Positions 30,201 to 43,833 of a stretch of DNA of 64,000 nt are shown here, piece after piece. Origin of the DNA: Aurelia coerulea (lineage: Eukaryota > Cnidaria > Scyphozoa > Semaeostomeae > Ulmaridae); the NCBI GenBank assembly GCA_039566865.1, contig CM076948.1, positions 12,659,001 to 12,723,000 of the forward strand. Reading direction: 5' to 3'. Position 1 is the first letter of the stretch, and each line of letters opens with the position of its first letter. The notes under the pieces were generated by a model. It made no database searches. It was not told the origin of the DNA and saw only the letters and a program-made list of their open reading frames with translations. A program made the translations under genes and the position numbers.

Positions 30201-33200
30201 TTTGGAAACATTACTGTAGACATAAGTTTTCTCTTTAGTCTGTTTTTAGCTTTACTGCATAAACAAACATCGATTAATTAAATGTTTATTTTTTGAGAGA
30301 TAACAAAATATAAACACAAAAAGTGTGGAATAACGTACTTTAGAGCTAAGATTTACATTATAAACAGTATTGCACTCATCGCTCTTTACAACTTTAGTTC
30401 TGCCAGTTACTTCTTTTATAGCACTATATTAGTGCTGCAGCAACCATTTTTGGAAACATTACTATCGACATTAGTTTTTTCTTTAGTCTCAATTTAGCTT
30501 TACTGCATAAACAAACATCGGTAAGTTATAAGTTTATTTTCTCAAAGAAAACAAAATATAAATACAAAAAATGGCGATTAACGTACTTTAGTAGCTAAAA
30601 TTTATACTTTAAACAGTATTCCATTAATCGTTCTAAAAAACTTTGGTTCTGCGAGTTACTTCTTTTATAGCCCTATAGTAGTGCTGCAGCAACCATTCTT
30701 GGAAATATTACTATAGACATTAAATTTTCCTTTAGTCTCACTTTAGATTTATTGCATAAACAAACATCGATTAATTAAATGTTTAGTTTCTCAAAGAAAA
30801 CAGAATATAAAGACCAAAAATTGTGGATTAATGTACTTTAGTAGTTACAATTTATATTGTGAATAATACTGCACTCATCGTCCTTTAAAACCTTAGTTCT
30901 GCAAGTTACTTCTTTTATAGCACATTATTAGTGCTGCAGCAACTATTCTTGGAAACATTACTATAGACATTTGTTTTTTCTTTAGTCTCACTTTAACTTT
31001 ACTGCATAAACAAACATCGATTAATTAAATGTTTATTTTCTCGAAGAAAACAGAATATAAAGACAAAAAGTGTGGATTAACGTACTTTAGTAGCTTCAAT
31101 TTATATTATAAAGTGTATTGCACTCATCGTTCTCTAAAACTTTAGTTCTGCCAGTTACTTCTTTTATAGCACTATATTAGTGCTTCAGCAACCATTCTTG
31201 GAAACATTACTATAGGCATTAGTTTTTCCTTTAGTCTCACTTTAGCTTTACTGCATGAACAAATATCGATTAATTAAATGTTTACTTTCGCAAAGAACAC
31301 AGAATATAAAGAATAAAATTGTGGATTAACGTACTTTAGTAGTTACAATTTATATTATAAACTTTATTGCACTCATCGTTCTTTAAAACTTCAGTTCTGC
31401 CAGTTACTTCTTTTATAGCTCTATATTAGTGCTGCAGCAACCATTTTTGGAAACATTACTGTAGACATAAGTTTTCCCTTTAGTCTGTTTTTAGCTTTAC
31501 TGCAAAAACAAACATCGATTAATTAAATGTTTTTTTCTCAAAGAAAAAAAAAATATAAAGACCAAAAATTGTGGATATATGTACTTTATTAGTTACAATT
31601 TATATTGTGAATAGTACTGCACTCATCGTTCTTTAAAACTTTAGTTCTGCAAGTTACTTCTTTTATAGCACAATATTAGTGCTGCAGCAACTATTCTTGG
31701 AAACATTACTATAGACATTAATTTTTCCTTTAGTCTCACTTTAGCTTTACTGCATAAACAAACATCGATTAATTAAATGTTTATTTTCTCAAAGAAAACA
31801 GAATATAAAGACCAAAATTGTGGATTAACGTACTTTAGTAGTTACAATTTATATTATGAATAGTATTGCACTCATCGTTCTTTAAAACTTTAGTTCTGCA
31901 AGTTACTTCTTTTATAGCACTATATTAGTGCTGCAGCAACTATTCTTGGATACATTACTATAGACATTAGTTTTTTCTTTAGTCTCACTTTAGCTTTACT
32001 GCATAAACAATCATCGATTAATTAAATGTTTATTTTCTCGAAGAAAACAGAATATAAAGACAGAAAGTGTGGATTAACGTACTTTAGTATCTGAAATTTA
32101 TAATATAAAGAGTATTGTAATCATCGTATTTTAAAACTTTACTTCTGCCAGTTACTTCTTTTATAGCACTATATTAGTGCTGCAGCAACCATTCTTGGAA
32201 ACATTACTATAGACATTAGTTTTTTCTTTAGTCTCACTTTAGCTTTACTGCATAAACAAACATCGATTATTAAATGTTTATTTTCTCAAAGAAAACAGAA
32301 TATAAAGGCAAAAAGTGTGGATTAACGTACTTTAGTAGCTGGAATTTATATTATAAAGAGTATTGCACTCATCGCTCTTTAAAACTTTAGTTCTGCCAGT
32401 TGCTTCTTTTATAGCAATATATTAGTGCTTCAGCAACCATTCTTGGAAACATTACTATAGACATTAGTTTTTTCTTTAGTCTCACTTTAGCTTTACTGCA
32501 TAAATAAAAATCGATTAATTAAATGTTTATTTTCTCAAAGAAAACAGAATAAAAAGATCAAAATTGTGGATTAACGTACTTTAGTAGTTACAATTTATAT
32601 TATAAATAGTATCGCACTCATCGTTCTTTACAACTTTAGTTCTGCCAGTTACTTCTTTTATAGCACTATATTAGTGCTCCAGTAACTATTTTTGGAAACA
32701 TTACTATAGACATTAGTTTTTTCTTTAGTCTCAATTTAGCTTTACTGCATAAACAAACATTGGTAAATTATAAGTTTATTTTCTCAAAGAAAACAAAATA
32801 TAAACACAAAAAATTGCGATTAACGTACTTTAGTAGTTACAATTTATGTTATAAACAGTATTGCACTCATCGTTCTTTAAAACTTCAGTTCTGCCAGTTA
32901 CTTCTTTTATAGCTCTATATTAGTGCTGGAGCAACCATTTTTGGAAACATTACTGTAGACATAAGTTTTCTCTTTAGTCTGTTTTTAGCTTTACTGCATA
33001 AACAAACATCGATTAATTAAATGTTTATTTTTTGAGAGATAACAAAATATAAACACAAAAAGTGTGGAATAACGTACTTTAAAGCTAAGATTTACATTAT
33101 AAACAGTATTGCACTCATCGCTCTTTACAACTTTAGTTCTGCCAGTTACTTCTTTTATAGCACTATATTCGTGCTGCAGCAACCATTTTTGGAAACATTG

Positions 33201-33232
33201 CTATAGACATTAGTTTTTTCTTTAGTCTCAAT

Positions 33233-34149
33233 TTAGCTTTACTGCATAAACAATCATCGATTAATTAAATGTTTATTTTCTCGAAGAAAACAGAATATAA
33301 AGACAGAAAGTGTGGATTAACGTACTTTAGTATCTGAAATTTATAATATAAAGAGTATTGTAATCATCGTATTTTAAAACTTTACTTCTGCCAGTTACTT
33401 CTTTTATAGCACTATATTAGTGCTGCAGCAACCATTCTTGGAAACATTACTATAGGCATTAGTTTTTCCTTTAGTCTCACTTTAGCTTTACTGCATAAAC
33501 AATCATCGATTAATTAAATGTTTATTTTCTCGAAGAAAACAGAATATAAAGACAGAAAGTGTGGATTAACGTACTTTAGTATCTGAAATTTATAATATAA
33601 AGAGTATTGTAATCATCGTATTTTAAAACTTTACTTCTGCCAGTTACTTCTTTTATAGCACTATATTAGTGCTTCAGCAACCATTCTTGGAAACATTACT
33701 ATAGGCATTAGTTTTTCCTTTAGTCTCACTTTAGCTTTACTGCATAAACAATCATCGATTAATTAAATGTTTATTTTCTCGAAGAAAACAGAATATAAAG
33801 ACAGAAAGTGTGGATTAACGTACTTTAGTATCTGAAATTTATAATATAAAGAGTATTGTAATCATCGTATTTTAAAACTTTACTTCTGCCAGTTACTTCT
33901 TTTATAGCACTATATTAGTGCTGCAGCAACCATTCTTGGAAACATTACTATAGGCATTAGTTTTTCCTTTAGTCTCACTTTAGCTTTACTGCATAAACAA
34001 TCATCGATTAATTAAATGTTTATTTTCTCGAAGAAAACAGAATATAAAGACAGAAAGTGTGGATTAACGTACTTTAGTATCTGAAATTTATAATATAAAG
34101 AGTATTGTAATCATCGTATTTTAAAACTTTACTTCTGCCAGTTACTTCT
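33233..34149 (+). repeat. Run of four near-identical 249-bp monomers
   Basis: The variant CAATCATCGATT recurs at 33,251, 33,500, 33,749 and 33,998, exactly 249 bp apart each time. It is always followed by CTCGAAGAAAAC, GACAGAAAGTG and GTAATCATCGTATTTT. By eye the copies differ mainly at one G/T in the CTGCAG block. Single relatives lie near 32,009, 34,716 and 35,690. This is the clearest run in the window of one monomer amplified on its own. Confidence 0.85.
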
Positions 34150-37100
34150 TATATAGCACTATATTAGTGCTGCAGCAACCTTAATTTTAATTACATTTTA
34201 GATTTACTGCATAAACAAATATCGATTAATTAAAAGTTTATTTTCTCAAAGAAAACAGAATAAAAAGACAAAAAATTGTGGATTAACGTACTTTAGTAGT
34301 TACAATTTATATTGTGAATAATACTGCACTCATCGTCCTTTAAAACCTTAGTTCTGCAAGTTACTTCTTTTATAGCACATTATTAGTGCTGCAGCAACTA
34401 TTCTTGGAAACATTACTATAGACATTTGTTTTTTCTTTAGTCTCACTTTAACTTTACTGCATAAACAAACATCGATTAATTAAATGTTTATTTTCTCGAA
34501 GAAAACAGAATATAAAGACAAAAAGTGTGGATTAACGTACTTTAGTAGCTTCAATTTATATTATAAAGTGTATTGCACTCATCGTTCTCTAAAACTTTAG
34601 TTCTGCCAGTTACTTCTTTTATAGCACTATATTAGTGCTTCAGCAACCATTCTTGGAAACATTACTATAGGCATTAGTTTTTCCTTTAGTCTCACTTTAG
34701 CTTTACTGCATAAACAATCATCGATTAATTAAATGTTTATTTTCTCGAAGAAAACAGAATATAAAGACAGAAAGTGTGGATTAACGTACTTTAGTATCTG
34801 AAATTTATAATATAAAGAGTATTGTAATCATCGTATTTTAAAACTTTACTTCTGCCAGTTACTTCTTTTATAGCACTATATTAGTGCTGCAGCAACCATT
34901 CTTGGAAACATTACTATAGACATTAGTTTTTCCTTTAGTCTCACTTTAGCTTTACTGTATAAACTATCATCGATTAATTAAATGTTTATTTTTTGAGAGA
35001 TAACAAAATATAAACACAAAAAATGGGGATTAACGTACTTTAGTAGCTGCAATTTATATTATAAGGAGTATTGCACTCATCGTTCTCTAAAACTTTAGTT
35101 CTGCCAGTTACTTCTTATATAGCACTATATTAGTGCTGCAGCAACCTTAATTTTAATTACATTTTAGATTTACTGCATAAACAAATATCGATTAATTAAA
35201 AGTTTATTTTCTCAAAGAAAACAGAATAAAAAGACCAAAATTGTGGATTAACGTACTTTAGTAGTTACAATTTATATTATAAATAGTATCGCACTCATCG
35301 TTCTTTACAACTTTAGTTCTGCCAGTTACTTCTTTTATAGCACTATATTAGTGCTGCAGCAACCATTCTTGGAAATATTACTATAGACATTAGTTTTTTC
35401 TTTAGTCTCACTTTAGCTTTACTGCATAAACAAACATCGATTATTAAATGTTTATTTTCTCAAAGAAAACAGAATATAAAGACCAAAATTGTGGATTAAC
35501 GTACTTTAGTAGTTACAATTTATATTATGAATAGTATTGCACTCATCGTTCTTTAAAACTTTAGTTCTGCAAGTTACTTCTTTTATAGCACTATATTAGT
35601 GCTGCAGCAACTATTCTTGGAAACATTACTATAGACATTAGTTTTTTCTTTAGTCTCACTTTAGCTTTACTGCATAAACAATCATCGATTAATTAAATGT
35701 TTATTTTCTCGAAGAAAACAGAATATAAAGACAGAAAGTGTGGATTAACGTACTTTAGTATCTGAAATTTATAATATAAAGAGTATTGTAATCATCGTAT
35801 TTTAAAACTTTACTTCTGCCAGTTACTTCTTTTATAGCACTATATTAGTGCTGCAGCAACCATTCTTGGAAACATTACTATAGACATTAGTTTTTTCTTT
35901 AGTCTCACTTTAGCTTTACTGCATAAACAAACATCGATTATTAAATGTTTATTTTCTCAAAGAAAACAGAATATAAAGGCAAAAAGTGTGGATTAACGTA
36001 CTTTAGTAGCTGGAATTTATATTATAAAGAGTATTGCACTCATCGCTCTTTAAAACTTTAGTTCTGCCAGTTACTTCTTTTATAGCACTATATTAGTGCT
36101 TCAGCAACCATTCTTGGAAACATTACTATAGACATTAGTTTTTCCTTTAGTCTCACTTTAGCTTTACTGCATAAACAAACATCGATTAATGAAATGTTTA
36201 CTTTCGCAAAGAAAACAAAGTATAAAGACTAAACTTGTGGATTAACGTACTTTAGTAGTTACAATTTATATTATAAACAGTATTGCACTCATCGTTCTTT
36301 AAAACTTCAGTTCTGCCAGTTACTTCTTTTATAGCTCTATATTAGTGCTGCTGCAACCATTTTTGGAAACATTACTGTAGGCATTAGTTTTTCCTTTAGT
36401 CTCACTTTAGCTTTACTGCATAAACAAACATCGATTAATGAAATGTTTACTTTCGCAAAGAAAACAAAGTATAAAGACTAAACTTGTGGATTAACGTACT
36501 TTAGTAGTTACAATTTATATTATAAACAGTATTGCACTCATCGTTCTTTAAAACTTCAGTTTTGTCAGTTACTTCTTTTATAGCTCTATATTAGTGCTGC
36601 AGCAACCATTTTTGGAAACATTACTGTAGACATAAGTTTTCCCTTTAGTCTGTTTTTAGCTTTACTGTATAAACAAACATCGATTAATTAAATGTTTATT
36701 TTTTGAGAGATAACAAAATATAAACACAAAAAGGGTAGAATAACGTACTTTAGAGCTACAATTTACATTATAAACAGTATTGCACTCATCGTTCTTTACA
36801 ACTTTAGTTCTGCCAGTTACTTCTTTTATAGCACTATATTAGTGCTACAGCAACCATTTTTGGAAACATTACTATAGACATTAGTTTTTTCTTTAGTCTC
36901 ACTTTAGCTTTACTGCATAAACAAACATCGGTTAATTATAAGTTTATTTTCTCAAAGAAAACAAAATATAAACACAAAAAATGGCGATTAACGTACTTTA
37001 GTAGCTACAATTTATACTTTAAACAGTATTCCATTAATCATTTTAAAAAACTTTGGTTCTGCGAGTTACTTCTTTTATAGCCCTATAGTAGTGCTGCAGC

Positions 37101-37339
37101 AACCATTCTTGGAAATATAACTATAGACATTAAATTTTCCTTTAGTCTCACTTTAGATTTATTGCATAAACAAACATCGATTAATTAAATGTTTAGTTTC
37201 TCAAAGAAAACAGAATATAAAGACCAAAAATTGTGGATATATGTACTTTATTAGTTACAATTTATATTGTGAATAGTACTGCACTCATCGTTCTTTAAAA
37301 CTTTAGTTCTGCAAGTTACTTCTTTTATAGCACTATATT

Positions 37340-40300
37340 AGTGCTGCAGCAACTATTCTTGGAAACATTACTATAGACATTAGTTTTTTCTTTAGTCTCA
37401 CTTTAGCTTTACTGCATAAACAAACATCGATTAATTAAATGTTTATTATCTCGAAGAAAACAGAATATAAAGACAAAAAGTGTGGATTAACGTACTTTAG
37501 TATCTGAAATTTATAATTTAAAGAGTATTGTACTCATCGTTCTTTAAAACTTTACTTCTGCCAGTTACTTCTTTTATAGCACTATATTAGTGCTGCAGCA
37601 ACCATTCTTGGAAACATTAAATAAGACATTAGTTTTTTCTTTAGTCTCACTTTAGCTTTAATGCATAAATAAACATCGATTAATTAAATGTTTATTTTCG
37701 CAAAGAAAACAGAATATAAAGACAAAAAGTGTAGATTAACGTACTTTAGTAGCTTCAATTTATATTATAAAGTGTATTGCACTCATCGTTCTCTAAAACT
37801 TTAGTTCTGCCAGTTGCATCTTTTATAGCACTATATTAGTGCTTCAGCAACCATTCTTGGAAACATTACTATAGGCATTAGTTTTTCCTTTAGTCTCACT
37901 TTAGCTTTACTGCATAAACAAACATCGATTAATGAAATGTTTACTTTCGCAAAGAAAACAGAATATAAAGACTAAAATTGTGGATTAACGTACTTTAGTA
38001 GTTACAATTTATATTATAAACAGTATTGCACTCATCGTTCTTTAAAACTTCAGTTCTGCCAGTTACTTCTTTTATAGCTCTATATTAGTGCTGCAGCAAC
38101 CATTTTTGGAAACATTACTGTAGACATAAGTTTTCCCTTTAGTCTGTTTTTAGCTTTACTGCATAAACAAACATCGATTAATTAAATGTTTTTTTCTCAA
38201 AGAAAACAGAATATAAAGACCAAAAATTGTGGATTAATGTACTTTAGTAGTTACAATTTATATTGTGAATAGTACTGCACTCATCGTTCTTTAAAACTTT
38301 AGTTCTGCAAGTTACTTCTTTTATAGCACAATATTAGTGCTGCAGCAACCATTTTTGGAAACATTACTATAGACATTAGTTTTTTCTTTAGTCTCACTTT
38401 AGCTTTACTGCATAAACAAACATCGATTAATTAAATGTTTATTTTCTCGAAGAAAACAGAATATAAAGACTAAACTCGTGGATTAACGTACTTTAGTAGT
38501 TACAATTTATATTATAAACAGTATTGCCCTCATCGTTCTTTAAAACTTCAGTTTTGCCAGTTACTTCTTTTATAGCTCTATATTAGTGCTGCAGCAACCA
38601 TTTTTGGAAACATTACTGTAGACATAAGTTTTCCCTTTAGTCTGTTTTTAGCTTTACTGCATAAACAAACATCGATTAATTAAATGTTTTTTTCTCAAAG
38701 AAAACAGAATATAAAAACAAAAAGTGTAGATTAACGTACTTTAGTAGCTTCAATTTATATTATAAAGTGTATTGAACTCATCGTTCTCTAAAACTTTAGT
38801 TCTGCCAGTTGCTTCTTTTATAGCACTATATTAGTGCTTCAGCAACCATTCTTGGAAACATTACTATAGACATTAGTTTTTTCTTTAGTCTCACTTTAGC
38901 TTTACTGCATAAACAAACATCGATTAATGAAATAATTACTTTCGCAAAGAAAACAAAGTATAAAGACTAAACTTGTGGATTAACGTACTTTAGTAGTTAC
39001 AATTTATATTATAAACAGTATTGCACTCATCGTTCTTTAAAACTTCAGTTTTGTCAGTTACTTCTTTTATAGCTCTATATTAGTGCTGCAGCAACCATTT
39101 TTGGAAACATTACTGTAGACATAAGTTTTCCCTTTAGTCTGTTTTTAGCTTTACTGTATAAACAAACATCGATTAATTAAATGTTTATTTTTTGAGAGAT
39201 AACAAAATATAAACACAAAAAGTGTAGAATAACGTACTTTAGAGCTACAATTTACATTATAAACAGTATTGCACTCATCGTTCTTTACAACTTTAGTTCT
39301 GCCAGTTACTTCTTTTATAGCACTATATTAGTGCTACAGCAACCATTTTTGGAAACATTACTATAGACATTAGTTTTTTCTTTAGTCTCAATTTAGCTTT
39401 ACTGCATAAACAAACATCGGTAAATTATAAGTTTATTTTCTCAAAGAAAACAAAATATAAACACAAAAAATGGCGATTAACGTACTTTAGTAGCTAAAAT
39501 TTATACTTTAAACAGTATTCCATTAATCATTTTAAAAAACTTTGGTTCTGCGAGTTACTTCTTTTATAGCCCTATAGTAGTGCTGCAGCAACCATTCTTG
39601 GAAATATAACTATAGACATTAAATTTTCCTTTAGTCTCACTTTAGATTTATTGCATAAACAAACATCGATTAATTAAATGTTTATTTTCTCAAAGAAAAC
39701 AGAATATAAAGACCAAAAACTGTGGATTAATGTACTTTAGTAGTTACAATTTATATTGTGAATAGTACTGCACTCATCGTTCTTTAAAACTTTAGTTCTG
39801 CAAGTTACTTCTTTTATAGCACTATATTAGTGCTGCAGCAACCATTCTTGGAAACATTAAATAAGACATTAGTTTTTTCTTTAGTCTCACTTTAGCTTTA
39901 ATGCATAAATAAACATCGATTAATTAAATGTTTATTTTCTCAAAGAAAACAGAATATAAAGACAAAAAGTGTGGATTAACGTACTTTAGTAGCTTCAATT
40001 TATAATATAAAGTGTATTGCACTCATCGTTCTCTAAAACTTTAGTTCTGCCAGTTACTTCTTTTATAGCACTATATTAGTGCTGCAGCAACTATTCTTGG
40101 AAACATTACTATAGACATTAGTTTTTTCTTTAGTCTCACTTTAGCTTTACTGCATAAACAAACATCGATTAATTAAATGTTTATTTTCTCGAAGAAAACA
40201 GAATATAAAGACAAAAAGTGTGGATTAACGTACTTTAGTATCTGAAATTTATAATATAAAGAGTATTGTACTCATCGTTCTTTAAAACTTTACTTCTGCC

Positions 40301-41668
40301 AGTTACTTCTTTTATAGCACTATATTAGTGCTGCAGCAACCATTCTTGGAAACATTAAATAAGACATTAGTTTTTTCTTTAGTCTCACTTTAGCTTTAAT
40401 GCATAAATAAACATCGATTAATTAAATGTTTATTTTCGCAAAGAAAACAGAATATAAAGACAAAAAGTGTAGATTAACGTACTTTAGTAGCTTCAATTTA
40501 TATTATAAAGTGTATTGCACTCATCGTTCTCTAAAACTTTAGTTCTGCCAGTTGCATCTTTTATAGCACTATATTAGTGCTTCAGCAACCATTCTTGGAA
40601 ACATTACTATAGGCATTAGTTTTTCCTTTAGTCTCACTTTAGCTTTACTGCATAAACAAACATCGATTAATGAAATGTTTACTTTCGCAAAGAAAACAGA
40701 ATATAAAGACTAAAATTGTGGATTAACGTACTTTAGTAGTTACAATTTATATTATAAACAGTATTGCACTCATCGTTCTTTAAAACTTCAGTTCTGCCAG
40801 TTACTTCTTTTATAGCTCTATATTAGTGCTGCAGCAACCATTTTTGGAAACATTACTATAGACATAAGTTTTCCCTTTAGTCTGTTTTTAGCTTTACTGC
40901 ATAAACAAACATCGATTAATTAAATGTTTTTTTCTCAAAGAAAACAGAATATAAAGACCAAAAATTGTGGATTAATGTACTTTAGTAGTTACAATTTATA
41001 TTGTGAATAGTACTGCACTCATCGTTCTTTAAAACTTTAGTTCTGCAAGTTACTTCTTTTATAGCACAATATTAGTGCTGCAGCAACCATTTTTGGAAAC
41101 ATTACTATAGACATTAGTTTTTTCTTTAGTCTCACTTTAGCTTTACTGCATAAACAAACATCGATTAATTAAATGTTTATTTTCTCGAAGAAAACAGAAT
41201 ATAAAGACTAAACTCGTGGATTAACGTACTTTAGTAGTTACAATTTATATTATAAACAGTATTGCCCTCATCGTTCTTTAAAACTTCAGTTTTGCCAGTT
41301 ACTTCTTTTATAGCTCTATATTAGTGCTGCAGCAACCATTTTTGGAAACATTACTGTAGACATAAGTTTTCCCTTTAGTCTGTTTTTAGCTTTACTGCAT
41401 AAACAAACATCGATTAATTAAATGTTTTTTTCTCAAAGAAAACAGAATATAAAAACAAAAAGTGTAGATTAACGTACTTTAGTAGCTTCAATTTATATTA
41501 TAAAGTGTATTGAACTCATCGTTCTCTAAAACTTTAGTTCTGCCAGTTGCTTCTTTTATAGCACTATATTAGTGCTTCAGCAACCATTCTTGGAAACATT
41601 ACTATAGACATTAGTTTTTTCTTTAGTCTCACTTTAGCTTTACTGCATAAACAAACATCGATTAATTA
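37340..41668 (+). repeat. Near-identical ~1.6-kb blocks 2,738 bp apart
   Basis: About 37,340-38,930 matches about 40,078-41,668. Rare variants GTTGCATCTTTT (37,813 and 40,551) and GTATTGCCCTCATC (38,521 and 41,259) are both spaced 2,738 bp. A third copy of the second marker at 41,756 lies only 497 bp further on, showing a short local duplication of two monomers. Confidence 0.8.
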
Positions 41669-43833
41669 AATGTTTATTTTCTCGAAGAAAACAGAATATA
41701 AAGACTAAACTCGTGGATTAACGTACTTTAGTAGTTACAATTTATATTATAAACAGTATTGCCCTCATCGTTCTTTAAAACTTCAGTTTTGCCAGTTACT
41801 TCTTTTATAGCTCTATATTAGTGCTGCAGCAACCATTTTTGGAAACATTACTGTAGACATAAGTTTTCCCTTTAGTCTGTTTTTAGCTTTACTGTATAAA
41901 CTAACATCGATTAATTAAATGTTTATTTTTTGAGAGATAACAAAATATAAACACAAAAAGTGTAGAATAACGTACTTTAGAGCTACAATTTACATTATAA
42001 ACAGTATTGCACTCATCGTTCTTTACAACTTTAGTTCTGCCAGTTACTTCTTTTATAGCACTATATTAGTGCTGCAGCAACCATTTTTGGAAACATTACT
42101 ATAGACATTAGTTTTTTCTTTAGTCTCAATTTAGCTTTACTGCATAAACAAACATCGGTAAATTATAAGTTTATTTTCTCAAAGAAAACAAAATATTAAC
42201 ACAAAAAATGGCGATTAACGTACTTTAGTAGCTAAAATTTATACTTTAAACAGTATTCCATTAATCGTTCTAAAAAACTTTGGTTCTGCGAGTTACTTCT
42301 TTTATAGCCCTATAGTAGTGCTGCAGCAACCATTCTTGGAAATGTTACTAAAGACATTAATTTTTCCTTTAGTCTCACTTTAGATTTACTGCATAAACAA
42401 ACATCGATTAATTAAATGTTTATTTTCTCAAAAAAAAAACAGAATATAAAGACAAAAAGTGTGGATTAACGTACTTTAGTAGCTGCAATTTATACTATAA
42501 ACAGTATTGCACTCATCGTTCTTTACAACTTTAGCTCTGCCAGTTACTTCTTTTATAGCACTATATTTGTGCTGCAGCAACCATTCTTGGAAATGTTACT
42601 AAAGACATTAATTTTTCCTTAAGTCTCATTTAGATTTACTGCATAAACAAACATCGATTAATTAAATGTTTATTTTCTCAAAAAAAAAACAGAATATAAA
42701 GACAAAAAGTGTGGATTAACGTACTTTAGTAGCTTCAATTTATACTATAAAGAGTATTGTACTCATCGTATTTTTAAACTTTACTTCTGCAAGTTACTTC
42801 TTTTATAGCACTATATTAGTGCTGCAGCAACCATTCTTGGAAACATTAAATAAGACATTAGTTTTTTCTTTAGTCTCACTTTAGCTTTAATGCATAAATA
42901 AACATCGATTAATTAAATGTTTATTTTCTCAAAGAAAACAGAATATAAAGACAAAAAGTGTGGATTAACGTACTTTAGTAGCTTCAATTTATAATATAAA
43001 GTGTATTGCACTCATCGTTCTCTAAAACTTTAGTTCTGCCAGTTACTTCTTTTATAGCACTATATTAGTGCTGCACCAACTATTCTTGGAAACATTACTA
43101 TAGACATTAGTTTTTTCTTTAGTCTCACTTTAGCTTTACTGCATAAACAAACATCGATTAATCAAATGTTTATTATCTCGAAGAAAACATAATATAAAGA
43201 CAAAAAGTGTGGATTAACGTACTTTAGTATCTGAAATTTATAATTTAAAGAGTATTGTACTCATCGTACTTTAAAACTTTACTTCTGCCAGTTACTTCTT
43301 TTAGAGCACTATATTAGTGCTGCAGCAACCATTCTTGGAAACATTAAATAAGACATTAGTTTTTTCTTTAGTCTCACTTTAGCTTTAATGCATAAATAAA
43401 CATCGATTAATTAAATGTTTTTTTTCGCAAATAAAAACAGAATATAAAGACAAAAAGTGTAGATTAACGTACTTTAGTAGCTTCAATTTATATTATAAAG
43501 TGTATTGCACTCATCGTTCTCTAAAACTTCAGTTCTGCCAGTTGCTTCTTTTATAGCACTATATTAGTGCTTCAGCAACCATTCTTGGAAACATTACTAT
43601 AGGCATTAGTTTTTCCTTTAGTCTCACTCTAGCTTTACTGCATAAACAAACATCGATTGATAAAATGTTTACTTTCGCAAAGAAAACAGAATATAAAGAC
43701 TAAAATTGTGGATTAACGTACTTTAGTAGTTACAATTTATATTATAAACAGTATTGCACTCATCGTTCTTTAAAACTTCAGTTCTGCCAGTTACTTCTTT
43801 TATAGCTCTATATTAGTGCTGCAGCAACCATTT

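Noticed and set aside
32991..33182. 63-codon minus-strand frame inside the satellite
   Set aside because: It lies within one diverged monomer; other monomers carry stops in the same frame, so it is a chance opening.
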